A stretch of 64,000 bases of DNA, from positions 1 to 64,000 of the forward strand of contig CALLUS010000017.1 in NCBI GenBank assembly GCA_938010435.1, read 5' to 3'. Under the pieces are notes generated by a model. The model was not told the origin of the DNA. It saw only the letters and a list, made by a program, of their open reading frames with translations, and ran no database searches. The position numbers and the translations under genes are program-made. The stretch is from an uncultured Rhizobiaceae group bacterium. Its GTDB lineage: Bacteria; Pseudomonadota; Alphaproteobacteria; Rhizobiales; Rhizobiaceae. Below are positions 55,669 to 63,981 of the stretch, one piece after another. The first letter of the stretch is position 1; each line of letters begins with the position of its first letter.

Positions 55669-56409
55669 ATGACAATGATCACGCTGGTAACAGGAGGTGG
55701 GTCAGGCATTGGACGCGCGTGCGCCACGACTTTAGCTAAAAATGGACACCACGTGATCGTGACAGGTCGGCGTATGAACGCGCTTGAGGAAACCGTCAGT
55801 TTAATCGGGGCAAATGCATCTGCCATTGCGTCTGATTTAACAGATCCCGCTCAAGTCGATTCTCTCTATGAGCAAATAGAGGAAGAACATGGGCGACTTG
55901 ATGTCATGTTCAACAATGCGGGCACCAATGTTCCAGCTCAGCCGATTGGCGATATTCTGGTTGAAGATTTTACCAAGATCATCGACATAAATGTAACGGG
56001 TGCGTTCATCGCAGCGCGCGGAGCTTTCAACTTAATGCGCAAACAGAACCCGCAAGGCGGCCGGATTATCAACAACGGTTCGATCTCGGCAACGATGCCC
56101 CGACCCGGATCAACTCCATATACTTGTGCCAAACATGCAATCACCGGGATGACACGAACGATCGCACTCGATGGACGCGCCTACAATATTGCGTGCGGAC
56201 AAATCGACATAGGCAATGCTGCATCTGACATGACATCTTCCATGGGAGACGGAGTTCCGCAAGCCGACCTTTCGATAAAGCCGGAGCCGGTTATGGATGT
56301 ACAAAACGTGGCAGATTCTGTATTGCACATGGCTAATTTGCCACTCGATGCCAACGTCCTATTCATGACAGTTATGGCCACAGCTATGCCGTTTGTTGGC
56401 AGAGGTTGA
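55669..56409 (+). CDS. short-chain dehydrogenase/reductase (SDR), substrate unknown
   Basis: This classical SDR of 246 residues has TGGGSGIGRACA near the N-terminus, NNAGTN around residues 83-88, and the active-site Ser and YTCAK Tyr-Lys pair near 144-160. It is the first of two SDR genes in the operon. By position it would oxidise or reduce a sugar acid such as an idonate or gulonate intermediate, but specificity cannot be read directly. Confidence 0.88.
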   Translation: MTMITLVTGGGSGIGRACATTLAKNGHHVIVTGRRMNALEETVSLIGANASAIASDLTDPAQVDSLYEQIEEEHGRLDVMFNNAGTNVPAQPIGDILVEDFTKIIDINVTGAFIAARGAFNLMRKQNPQGGRIINNGSISATMPRPGSTPYTCAKHAITGMTRTIALDGRAYNIACGQIDIGNAASDMTSSMGDGVPQADLSIKPEPVMDVQNVADSVLHMANLPLDANVLFMTVMATAMPFVGRG

Positions 56410-56506
56410 GCAACACCAACAATGAGTACCCCATTTCCGGTTACAACAGTCAGCGCAGTTATTGCGAAAGACTAAATTACCAATCAAATTCGCGAGACAT
56501 GATATT

Positions 56507-57274
56507 ATGACCCATCCCCTATTTGACCTCACAAACAAAACCGCACTGATCACAGGCTCTTCGCAAGGAATTGGCTTTGCTTTGGCCAAAGGGCTTGCTG
56601 AAGCAGGTGCAACGATTGTCCTAAACGGACGTGATGTGAGTAAACTTGCTGAAGCAACCTCCAGATTGAAAACAGATGGAATAGACGTGCATCAACTTCC
56701 TTTTGATGTGGTCGACCACGCGGCTGTGCAAACGGCAGTCGATAGTTTCGAGAAATCGAACGGCCCAATAGACATTTTGGTAAACAATGCTGGCATGCAA
56801 TTTCGCACCGCTTTGGAAGATTTCCCTGAAGATATGTTCTCTAAACTGCTTGCAACCAATGTGTCATCTGTCTTCAACGTTGGCCAAGCAGTTGCATGCC
56901 ACATGATTGGGCGAAAACGTGGCAAGATCATCAATATCGCTTCTGTTCAAACATCGCTTGCCCGCCCGGGCATCGCCCCATATACGGCAACAAAAGGTGC
57001 TGTGGGCAACCTGACCAAAGGCATGGCTACAGATTGGGCACAGCACGGCTTGCAGTGCAACGCACTCGCTCCTGGATATTTCGACACTCCATTAAATGCC
57101 GCATTGGTCGCTGACCCGGACTTCACTGCATGGCTTGAAAAGCGCACACCGGCCGGACGTTGGGGTAAAGTTGAAGAACTTGTTGGGGCATGTATTTTTC
57201 TGAGTTCCGCCGCCTCCGAATTTGTAAACGGTCAAACGATCTATGTGGATGGTGGCATAACCGCCAGCCTTTAG
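56507..57274 (+). CDS. gluconate 5-dehydrogenase-like SDR
   Basis: The ATG at 56507 is chosen; an in-frame TTG at 56462 would add 15 residues outside the conserved start. The 255-residue product begins HPLFDLTNKTALITGSSQGIG, the classical IdnO/Gno opening. It has NNAGMQFR and Tyr-Lys in PYTATKGAVG and ends with YVDGGITASL. Such enzymes reduce 5-ketogluconate to D-gluconate. With gluconokinase ten bases downstream and an idonate-type dehydrogenase next, the assignment fits. Confidence 0.87.
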   Translation: MTHPLFDLTNKTALITGSSQGIGFALAKGLAEAGATIVLNGRDVSKLAEATSRLKTDGIDVHQLPFDVVDHAAVQTAVDSFEKSNGPIDILVNNAGMQFRTALEDFPEDMFSKLLATNVSSVFNVGQAVACHMIGRKRGKIINIASVQTSLARPGIAPYTATKGAVGNLTKGMATDWAQHGLQCNALAPGYFDTPLNAALVADPDFTAWLEKRTPAGRWGKVEELVGACIFLSSAASEFVNGQTIYVDGGITASL

Positions 57275-57284
57275 GAGAGCAGGC

Positions 57285-57842
57285 ATGTCACAAGAATTGT
57301 CCAGATTATTCATCGTTATGGGCGTATCTGGATGCGGAAAATCCAGCATCGGCAAAGCATTGGCTTCACGGTTTTCCGGAACCTATTTGGAAGGAGACGA
57401 TCTCCATCCTGCAGCCAATATTGAACTAATGAGTGCAGGCACTCCCCTTACGGACAAAGATCGATGGCCTTGGTTGGAGAACGTTGCAAAGGCAATGGCA
57501 GTGAAAAAAGGAGTGGTGTTTACAGGCTGTTCAGCTCTTAAAAAATCTTACCGTTCATTCTTGATCGAAAAAGCGGGCGAACAAATTTTTTTCATTCATC
57601 TTGCTGGAACAAAGCAGCTGATAGCAGATCGAATGTCCAAGAGATCAGGGCACTTCATGCCTGTTAAACTGCTCGACAGCCAGTTCGCAACACTTGAACC
57701 ACCGGGACCTTCTGAAACTGCGCTCACAACCGATATATCGGAAACACCGGATAAAATTTTACAACACATTGTGCTGTCGCTCGAACAGGATAATTCAGTG
57801 ACAACTGAATCAAATCCGAAGAAGCTCCAAACCCAAATTTAG
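57285..57842 (+). CDS. gntK: gluconokinase
   Basis: This 185-residue ATP-dependent kinase phosphorylates D-gluconate to 6-phosphogluconate. The P-loop MGVSGCGKSSIGKALA spans about residues 12-27, followed by EGDDLHPAANIELMSAGTPL and DRWPWLENV, all highly conserved in GntK. SALKKSYR forms the later substrate segment. The short extra C-terminal tail is hydrophilic. It lies eight bases before the idonate-type dehydrogenase. Confidence 0.95.
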   Translation: MSQELSRLFIVMGVSGCGKSSIGKALASRFSGTYLEGDDLHPAANIELMSAGTPLTDKDRWPWLENVAKAMAVKKGVVFTGCSALKKSYRSFLIEKAGEQIFFIHLAGTKQLIADRMSKRSGHFMPVKLLDSQFATLEPPGPSETALTTDISETPDKILQHIVLSLEQDNSVTTESNPKKLQTQI

Positions 57843-57850
57843 GACAATAC

Positions 57851-58882
57851 ATGCGTGCCATCGTCATCCACAGCGCAAAAGATTTGCGTATAGAAGAAAC
57901 AGAAGTTTCTGAACCAAGAGAAGGAGAAGTGCTCGTACGCATCACCACCGGCGGTATTTGCGGCTCGGATTTGCACTATTACAATCACGGTGGCTTTGGA
58001 TCGATCCGATTAAAGCAACCCATGATTCTTGGACATGAAGTTTCTGGTCGGATTGAAGCTCTTGGTCAAAATGTAGTTGGATTAGATGAAGGAGACCTTG
58101 TTGCAGTTTCACCGTCGAGGCCTTGCAATCAATGTAATTATTGCCTCAAAGGGCAACAGAACCATTGCGAAAACATGCAGTTTTATGGTTCGGCAATGCC
58201 ATTCCCTCACATCCAAGGTGCTTTTCGCGAACTGATCATTGCGAAGGCAAGTCAGTGCGTCAAAGCGAATGGCCTCACCAGTGGCGAAGCAGCAATGGCT
58301 GAGCCGCTTTCTGTTTGTTTGCATGCCACCCGCCGGGCAGGCGAGATGCTGGGAAAACGGGTCTTAATCACTGGGTCAGGTCCAATTGGCACTCTATCCA
58401 TTCTTGCGGCAAGAGCTGCTGGTGCGGCTGAAATTGTCGTAACAGATTTGACAGATTCAGCCCTCAATTTCGCCAACAAAGTGGGTGCAAACATAGTCAT
58501 CAACACAGCAAAACATGCTGATGCATTAAAACCGTATCAAGCAGGTAAAGGGTATTTTGATGTTCTTTTCGAATGCTCTGGTGCGGCCCCGGCACTTGCC
58601 GCAGGAATTGCATCAATGCGTCCACAGGCTGTTGTCATGCAACTTGGTTTGGGCGGAGACATGAACGTGCCAATGCAGGCATTGACGGCCAAGGAACTTG
58701 AACTGCGTGGTTCTTTCCGGTTCCACGAAGAATTTTTCATGGCTGTTCAACTCATGCAAAGTGGTGTGATTGATACAAAACCATTGATCTCTCATACGGT
58801 GCCATTGGACGATGCCGTTAAAGGGTTTGAGATAGCAAACGATCGAAGCCAAGCTATGAAAACCCAAATAAATTTCGCGTAA
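57851..58882 (+). CDS. idnD: L-idonate 5-dehydrogenase-like zinc alcohol dehydrogenase
   Basis: This 343-residue medium-chain dehydrogenase has the catalytic zinc site Cys37 (ICGSDLHYYNHGG) and His62-Glu63 (LGHEVSG). Structural zinc cysteines lie at 92, 95, 98 and 106, and a nucleotide-binding segment follows (VLITGSGPIGTLSILAARAAGA). GSDLHYYNHGGFG is characteristic of IdnD, which oxidises L-idonate to 5-ketogluconate. Together with the SDR and gluconokinase it completes an idonate-to-6-phosphogluconate route. Confidence 0.9.
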   Translation: MRAIVIHSAKDLRIEETEVSEPREGEVLVRITTGGICGSDLHYYNHGGFGSIRLKQPMILGHEVSGRIEALGQNVVGLDEGDLVAVSPSRPCNQCNYCLKGQQNHCENMQFYGSAMPFPHIQGAFRELIIAKASQCVKANGLTSGEAAMAEPLSVCLHATRRAGEMLGKRVLITGSGPIGTLSILAARAAGAAEIVVTDLTDSALNFANKVGANIVINTAKHADALKPYQAGKGYFDVLFECSGAAPALAAGIASMRPQAVVMQLGLGGDMNVPMQALTAKELELRGSFRFHEEFFMAVQLMQSGVIDTKPLISHTVPLDDAVKGFEIANDRSQAMKTQINFA

Positions 58883-58909
58883 GTCAGCGGATCGCAAGAG
58901 GAATAACCA

Positions 58910-59809
58910 ATGTCATTTTTTGAAGCACATGATCCTGAATTTTCAACCTATGTTCTTGGCAACGCTCCGGTAAAACAATTGGCGACAGGGTTCGATTGGG
59001 TCGAAGGCCCGGTTTGGTTCGGCGATGCCAATTGTTTGCTTTTTTCAGATATTCCAAACAACCGCATTATGCGATGGACGCCCGATGAAGGTATCTCGAT
59101 CTATCGCGAACCATCAAATTATTCAAATGGCCACACACGTGATCTCCAAGGACGTCTTATCAGCTGCGAACACGGCACCCGCCGTGTGACGCGTACTGAG
59201 CACGACGGTTCCATCACAGTGATAGCCGACAGTTATGAGGGCAAAAAATTAAATTCACCCAATGATGTTGTGGTGAAGTCAGATGGGTCGATTTGGTTCT
59301 CTGACCCCCACTACGGTATCATGACCAATTATGAAGGCTATAAAGCTTCACAAGAACTGCCCTGCAATGTGTATCGGGTCAGTCCAGACGATCTTTCCAT
59401 AACCGTAGTAGTGACAGACATGGACTGTCCAAACGGACTGGCATTTTCACCTGACGAAAGCCTGCTTTATGTCGCTGACACAGCCGCAATGTTCAAAGAA
59501 GATGCGGAACGCCATATTCGTAAGTACAAAGTGGACAATGACATCACAAAAGATGGTCAAATTTTTCACACAATATCACCAGGTGCTTCGGACGGGTTTC
59601 GGCTTGATACAGATGGAAACATTTGGTCCTCAGCAGCTGATGGAGTGCATTGCATCAACCCGATGGGAAAATTGTTAGGTAAAATCCTAGTGCCGGAACT
59701 CGTATCAAATGTCTGTTTTGGCGGCAGAGCAAAGCACCAGCTTTTCATCACCGCAACCACGAGCATCTACACCATAACGCTGAACCGGCAAGGCGCTCAA
59801 TATCCGTAA
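58910..59809 (+). CDS. SMP-30/gluconolactonase-family lactonase
   Basis: This 299-residue six-bladed beta-propeller has the metal-binding residues typical of SMP-30: Glu32 in FDWVEGPVWF, Asn in LNSPNDVVV and Asp in the CPNGLAFSPDESLLYVAD segment. SDIPNNRIMRW is another family hallmark. It would open a sugar lactone such as gluconolactone or an idono/gulonolactone to the acid used by the operon. It is the last gene of the rightward operon. Confidence 0.9.
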   Translation: MSFFEAHDPEFSTYVLGNAPVKQLATGFDWVEGPVWFGDANCLLFSDIPNNRIMRWTPDEGISIYREPSNYSNGHTRDLQGRLISCEHGTRRVTRTEHDGSITVIADSYEGKKLNSPNDVVVKSDGSIWFSDPHYGIMTNYEGYKASQELPCNVYRVSPDDLSITVVVTDMDCPNGLAFSPDESLLYVADTAAMFKEDAERHIRKYKVDNDITKDGQIFHTISPGASDGFRLDTDGNIWSSAADGVHCINPMGKLLGKILVPELVSNVCFGGRAKHQLFITATTSIYTITLNRQGAQYP

Positions 59810-59923
59810 TAGCCGATAGATCAATATTGTCCATTCGCCCGAACCGCGGCCATGGTGTTAGAATTTGATGCAATGCTTTGTGTCATATTATACGACTGTG
59901 CTGTGGGCTTCAGGCTGAATATT

Positions 59924-60181
59924 TTACTGACTCGATAGGCGATCAAAAGCCTTTTGAAGGTAGGTCAACGACAGGAATACGAGGATAGCCCAGATAATGA
60001 GCTCGTAAGGTCCCAAGCCAGTTCCGCGCAACCAACGGGCGAGTAGGCCACCATTTGGACGAAGTTCTTGGATGCCTAAAAGGCCACTACGCGGCCAGAG
60101 GTCGAAAATCCAAAAACGGGAAATGTATAGAAGAATGAGACAGACCAATGCGGTTATAGCCAATCCAAAAAAGCGTTTCAT
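59924..60181 (-). CDS. 85-residue membrane protein of the Rieske/GltS-like cluster
   Basis: This small protein has two hydrophobic helices (about residues 5-24 and 60-76) around a proline/glycine-rich loop containing LWPRSGLLGIQELRPNGGLL. I recognise no family. Its ATG overlaps the stop of the 253-residue gene upstream by four bases, and it is the last of five translationally coupled genes. It is probably a small structural or haem-supporting subunit, which is inference. Confidence 0.7.
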   Translation of the reverse strand: MKRFFGLAITALVCLILLYISRFWIFDLWPRSGLLGIQELRPNGGLLARWLRGTGLGPYELIIWAILVFLSLTYLQKAFDRLSSQ

Positions 60182-60939
60182 TTTGCCAACCCAATCGATG
60201 TCTCATCGATTTTTAGAACCAACATATCGCCTCGACGTTCCAGCTCACCTTCAAGCTCAATAAACTGCCCCACTTTGTCATAGAGCGATTGAAGCATGGG
60301 ACCACCATCTGCGCTTGCAACAAGTAGAAATTCGCTTCCCTCAACTGGCTTGCTCGACACAAACACTGGTGGAATGCCGCCAATAAGACAGAGGTTTGCA
60401 CAGGCTTTGTGAGCAAGTCCACGACCGGGTTGCATGGCCCCTGCAAGGCACTTCCCGTCACAAATTTCTCCAGCCAAGCGCCATTTTCCCAAAGGTTCAC
60501 TGGTCGGAATTGAAGCTTCTCCTTCAGCCGCTTTTAACCCCGCTTTGCCACCACGCAGTTGCAGCATATCCAATGTGCCACGCTCTAAAATAACGCCCGA
60601 TGCTGTGGCCAGTTTTCCGTGGAGCGGTGTTGCGCGGTCCATCACGCCTGCTTTACCGCCGCCGGTTAACATAAGCGTATGGCCAACGGCTATCCGGTCA
60701 TTTCCCTTTGTGACACGCAACAGGGGATAAGGTTTCAACTCCACAACGCCAGTTACAGTTTGGCGGCCATAATCGAAACGAAATCCTGCCTTTCCAGCAT
60801 CATCTTGCGTTGCACCAATTACGAGGGAGGCCGCGAGAAAACCACCAACAAACATCAACGACGCCATCAATAAAAACGACCGCAAGCCTTTTGGAACTTT
60901 GAGATAGCCAACGAAGAAGGGTTCAGTTTTCTGCGTCAT
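60178..60939 (-). CDS. membrane-anchored protein with a four-cysteine domain
   Basis: This 253-residue protein has one N-terminal membrane helix (about residues 20-42) and a domain predicted to lie outside the membrane. That domain contains GEICDGKCLAGAMQPGRG and HKACANLCLIGGIPP, with cysteines 160, 164, 180 and 184 and His177. The paired CxxxC arrangement suggests a metal, disulfide or haem site. I do not recognise a named family. The start overlaps the previous stop by one base (TAATG). Confidence 0.72.
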   Translation of the reverse strand: MTQKTEPFFVGYLKVPKGLRSFLLMASLMFVGGFLAASLVIGATQDDAGKAGFRFDYGRQTVTGVVELKPYPLLRVTKGNDRIAVGHTLMLTGGGKAGVMDRATPLHGKLATASGVILERGTLDMLQLRGGKAGLKAAEGEASIPTSEPLGKWRLAGEICDGKCLAGAMQPGRGLAHKACANLCLIGGIPPVFVSSKPVEGSEFLLVASADGGPMLQSLYDKVGQFIELEGELERRGDMLVLKIDETSIGLAK

Positions 60940-62000
60940 TATGAACCACCCTTTGGTTTCGAAAGAACAAGAGGCTCTACAAACGTGCCCGGTTGGTTTG
61001 CTTCCGGATCGACCAATACACGGTCATTTTCGACTGCAAGATTGTATGTGGGAACAGTCTCCGTAAATGGTGCAGGAGAGCGCCCGTTGGTTACGTCATA
61101 TTGAAATCCATGCCACGGACAGGTCACTAGGCAGTTGAGAATTTTGCCTTCACCCAGAGGTCCATTCTGGTGGGCGCAGGCATTGGAGATTGCGGAAAGC
61201 TTTCCATCTTGAAGAAAGACAGCAACCCTATCGCCTTTCGGCAATTTGGCAATTTTCGCATAGCCTTCATTCATCTCACTGGTGGCGCACACTTCAATCC
61301 ACCCATCGGTGGATTTTTCATGCTCGCCCGCCTTTTTTCTTTCCGAAATTGCCGCAAGAAGATGAAGGCCAACCACAGCACACGCCACCACAACAAACAG
61401 GATTGGGAAGGCTTGATTTTGTTGGTCTTGAAGGATGCCAAAACTCACATGGGCAACCACTGAAATATAGGCCGCATAGATGAGGTAGTGCAGTGCCTTC
61501 CAAATTGGAGGTGTCAGAAACTTCATCCAGAAATCGTGACTGGTGGTTGCCAAAATCAACAAGCAAAGCAGCGCAAAAATGCCGAATGCTTCAAAAGGAA
61601 AACCAAGTAATTGGGTGTAGCTGGTGTTTGCAAATAACAGAGCTTCGTATTTCCCTGCTTTTGAAAACGCGAAATACCAGTCAAGGATGTAGCCTGCGTG
61701 GGCCAACGCAACAAATGCTGTCATCACCCCGAAATGGCGCCTGTTATAGAGCAAGGGTAAAAATCGATTGTCCAACCGCGCGAGTGGGCCAATGGTCAAA
61801 ATAACCGACAACATCAAAAACGCGCAGGAACCAAAAGCACGCGCATTGTGAACCTGCGCGTTTATTGGGCTTTCATGGTTCAAAATATGCGGTGTGATTT
61901 CTATGAAAACCCATAGATAGCACACAACCGCAAACAACATGATGCCGTCGTACCACCATTTATTCTTGTTCCACTGAACAGGGATATATTTGACACTCAT
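60939..62000 (-). CDS. ferric-reductase-like membrane domain fused to a Rieske domain
   Basis: This 353-residue protein begins with about six membrane helices whose histidines (including H101 in ALAHAGYILDWYF, H171 and H184) resemble the haem-binding ferric-reductase/YedZ domain. From about residue 233 a Rieske domain carries CAHQNGPLG (Cys275 and His277) and CPWHGFQYD (Cys294 and His297), a complete 2Fe-2S ligand set. The fusion would pass electrons between membrane haem and an iron-sulfur domain. It overlaps the adjacent genes by one and four bases. Confidence 0.85.
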   Translation of the reverse strand: MSVKYIPVQWNKNKWWYDGIMLFAVVCYLWVFIEITPHILNHESPINAQVHNARAFGSCAFLMLSVILTIGPLARLDNRFLPLLYNRRHFGVMTAFVALAHAGYILDWYFAFSKAGKYEALLFANTSYTQLLGFPFEAFGIFALLCLLILATTSHDFWMKFLTPPIWKALHYLIYAAYISVVAHVSFGILQDQQNQAFPILFVVVACAVVGLHLLAAISERKKAGEHEKSTDGWIEVCATSEMNEGYAKIAKLPKGDRVAVFLQDGKLSAISNACAHQNGPLGEGKILNCLVTCPWHGFQYDVTNGRSPAPFTETVPTYNLAVENDRVLVDPEANQPGTFVEPLVLSKPKGGS

Positions 62001-62374
62001 GCGAAGCCCACTTCTAACATAGAGAGTTTCTTGGGTTCAAAATCAATGGGGGGCGATTGCCGGATCATTTGGCCAATAACTATCGTTGCTACAACTACAG
62101 CCGCCAATAAAAATGCAGTGATGCGGTGTGCATTGCGAATTGGCATGTGACGTTTGAACCAATTATCCCTGCCCGTTTCCAACACATACCAACGCCATAA
62201 AACGAGTGGCCATATCATAATGACGCCAGGAACAAGCAATGGGCGAAAGATGTATGCGCCACGGGCATCTTCATCAATTCTGTCGATACCAATTACTAGA
62301 AATACAAGAGCGACGATAACACCAGTTATCGCCCACCCTTTGCAGACAAGGAGGATCGCTTCAGCTTCGTTCAC
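61997..62374 (-). CDS. 125-residue membrane protein of the Rieske/GltS-like cluster
   Basis: This protein has three hydrophobic helices and a short charged loop, VLETGRDNWFKRHMPIRNAHRI, containing two histidines. The start is a GTG at 62374 overlapping the previous stop (GTGA), with GGAGG six bases upstream inside the end of the preceding gene. No named family is recognised. It is likely a partner of the ferric-reductase-like protein. Confidence 0.72.
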   Translation of the reverse strand: MNEAEAILLVCKGWAITGVIVALVFLVIGIDRIDEDARGAYIFRPLLVPGVIMIWPLVLWRWYVLETGRDNWFKRHMPIRNAHRITAFLLAAVVVATIVIGQMIRQSPPIDFEPKKLSMLEVGFA

Positions 62375-63981
62375 TGCATGCCTCCAAAGTGTACGCCTGA
62401 AATTTCAGTCATTTCTTTCTTCCAGGTCGTGAGGTCATCGTGGTTGAATTTGGACAGATGGTCATGGCCGCACGCCCGCGCCATCACCTGCATGAGTTCC
62501 ACACTTGCTTCAAAGAAATTGGTGAGTTGCCGTGCAGATTTTTCGACAACCAAACGGCTCACCAAATGAGGTTTTTGCGACGCTATGCCAACCGGGCAGT
62601 TATTCGTATGACACGCCCGCATGGCAATACAACCGATGGCCTGCATAGCGGAATTGGAGAGAGCAATTGCATCAGCCCCCAAAGCGAGAGCTTTGATAAA
62701 ATCAGCGGGTTTGCGCAACCCGCCCGTGATCACCAAGGTTACGTCAGACCGGCCAGATTTATCTAAGTGACGGCGTGCACGTGCAAGTGCTGGAATGGTA
62801 GGTACAGAAATATTGTCTCTAAATATGATGGGTGCAGCCCCTGTGCCACCACCGCGCCCGTCAAGGATTATATAGTCAACACCCACTTCTAAGGCTGCAT
62901 CAATATCTTTTTCTACATGTTGTGCCGAGAGCTTATAACCGATGGGAATTCCACCCGTTCGGTCGCGAACTTCGTCAGCAAATTCTTTAACTTGCGAAGG
63001 ATCAGTCCACTCGGGAAAACGCGAAGGAGAGATCGCATCTTGTCCCGGTTTCAGGTTCCGCACTTCGGCAATTTTATCTTTTACTTTTTTACCAGGCAAA
63101 TGCCCTCCAGTACCGGTTTTAGCACCTTGCCCTCCCTTAAAGTGGAATGCCTGAACTTTGTTCAACTTGTCCCAATCAAAGCCGAAACGAGCTGAAGCAA
63201 GTTCATAGAAATACCGGCTGTTGGCTTCCTGTTCTTGCGGCAACATTCCACCTTCGCCAGAACAGATACCGGTACCTGCTAATTCAGCGCCACGTGCCAA
63301 AGCAATTTTGGCTGGTTCGGAAAGCGCACCGAAAGACATGTCGGAAACAAATAGTGGAATATCGAGTTTCAATGGTTTTTGAGCATTTGGTCCGATAACA
63401 ACCTCGGTCCCAACTGCATCTTCATCAAGCAAAGGCGCCTTATGCAATTGCGCGGTTAAAAGCTGAATATCGTCCCATTTCGGAAGTTGATATCCAGGAA
63501 CACCCATGGCATCCACTTTGCCATGATGACCCGTTTTGGAAAGACCGTCGCGGGCATATTGTTGAATAAGTCCATTGAGCGGTTCTTCTTCCGTACCATG
63601 AGAGGTGTCAGCGTAAAGACCAAGATAGTTGTCACGTTTATAGGGTTGAGGGTTTGCCTTCCCCCAAGCGTTGATCTCATCAGCATCCACGCAAATGTCA
63701 TTTCCTTCTACCCACGACTTGAACATTGGAAGAGCTTCATTGTTGGCGTATTCTGAAACGCCACTGTCCAAACGGTAATCCCAATAGTGAACACCGCACA
63801 TCAGATTGTCACCACTCACAAACCCGTCTGACATCAATGCCCCACGATGAAGGCATCTTCCGTAGAATACTGAGATTTCTTCATCAAACCGCACCACCAC
63901 TAAATCAACTTCTCCAACGAGCGCATAAGCAGGTTTTCTGTCGGGCAATTCGCTGAATTTCGCGACGGTCGTTTTTTCCAT
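62371..63981 (-). CDS. Rieske-fused glutamate-synthase-like FMN protein
   Basis: This 536-residue protein has an N-terminal Rieske domain (about residues 1-105) with Cys43/His45 (GRCLHRG) and Cys62/His65 (CGVHYWDYR). From about residue 190 it is a glutamate-synthase alpha2-like barrel. MSFGALSEPAKIALARGAE, GGQGAKTGTGGHLPGKKV and ITGGLRKPADFIKALALGADAI mark the FMN domain, and Cys451, Cys457 and Cys462 (CIAMRACHTNNCPVGIASQ) give a 3Fe-4S site. The N-terminal glutaminase is absent, so it cannot use glutamine by itself. It leads the leftward cluster. Confidence 0.88.
   Translation of the reverse strand: MEKTTVAKFSELPDRKPAYALVGEVDLVVVRFDEEISVFYGRCLHRGALMSDGFVSGDNLMCGVHYWDYRLDSGVSEYANNEALPMFKSWVEGNDICVDADEINAWGKANPQPYKRDNYLGLYADTSHGTEEEPLNGLIQQYARDGLSKTGHHGKVDAMGVPGYQLPKWDDIQLLTAQLHKAPLLDEDAVGTEVVIGPNAQKPLKLDIPLFVSDMSFGALSEPAKIALARGAELAGTGICSGEGGMLPQEQEANSRYFYELASARFGFDWDKLNKVQAFHFKGGQGAKTGTGGHLPGKKVKDKIAEVRNLKPGQDAISPSRFPEWTDPSQVKEFADEVRDRTGGIPIGYKLSAQHVEKDIDAALEVGVDYIILDGRGGGTGAAPIIFRDNISVPTIPALARARRHLDKSGRSDVTLVITGGLRKPADFIKALALGADAIALSNSAMQAIGCIAMRACHTNNCPVGIASQKPHLVSRLVVEKSARQLTNFFEASVELMQVMARACGHDHLSKFNHDDLTTWKKEMTEISGVHFGGMQ

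Noticed and set aside
62371-63981. Ordinary glutamate synthase large subunit
   Set aside because: The protein is only 536 residues, has no N-terminal catalytic cysteine or amidotransferase domain and carries a Rieske domain instead.
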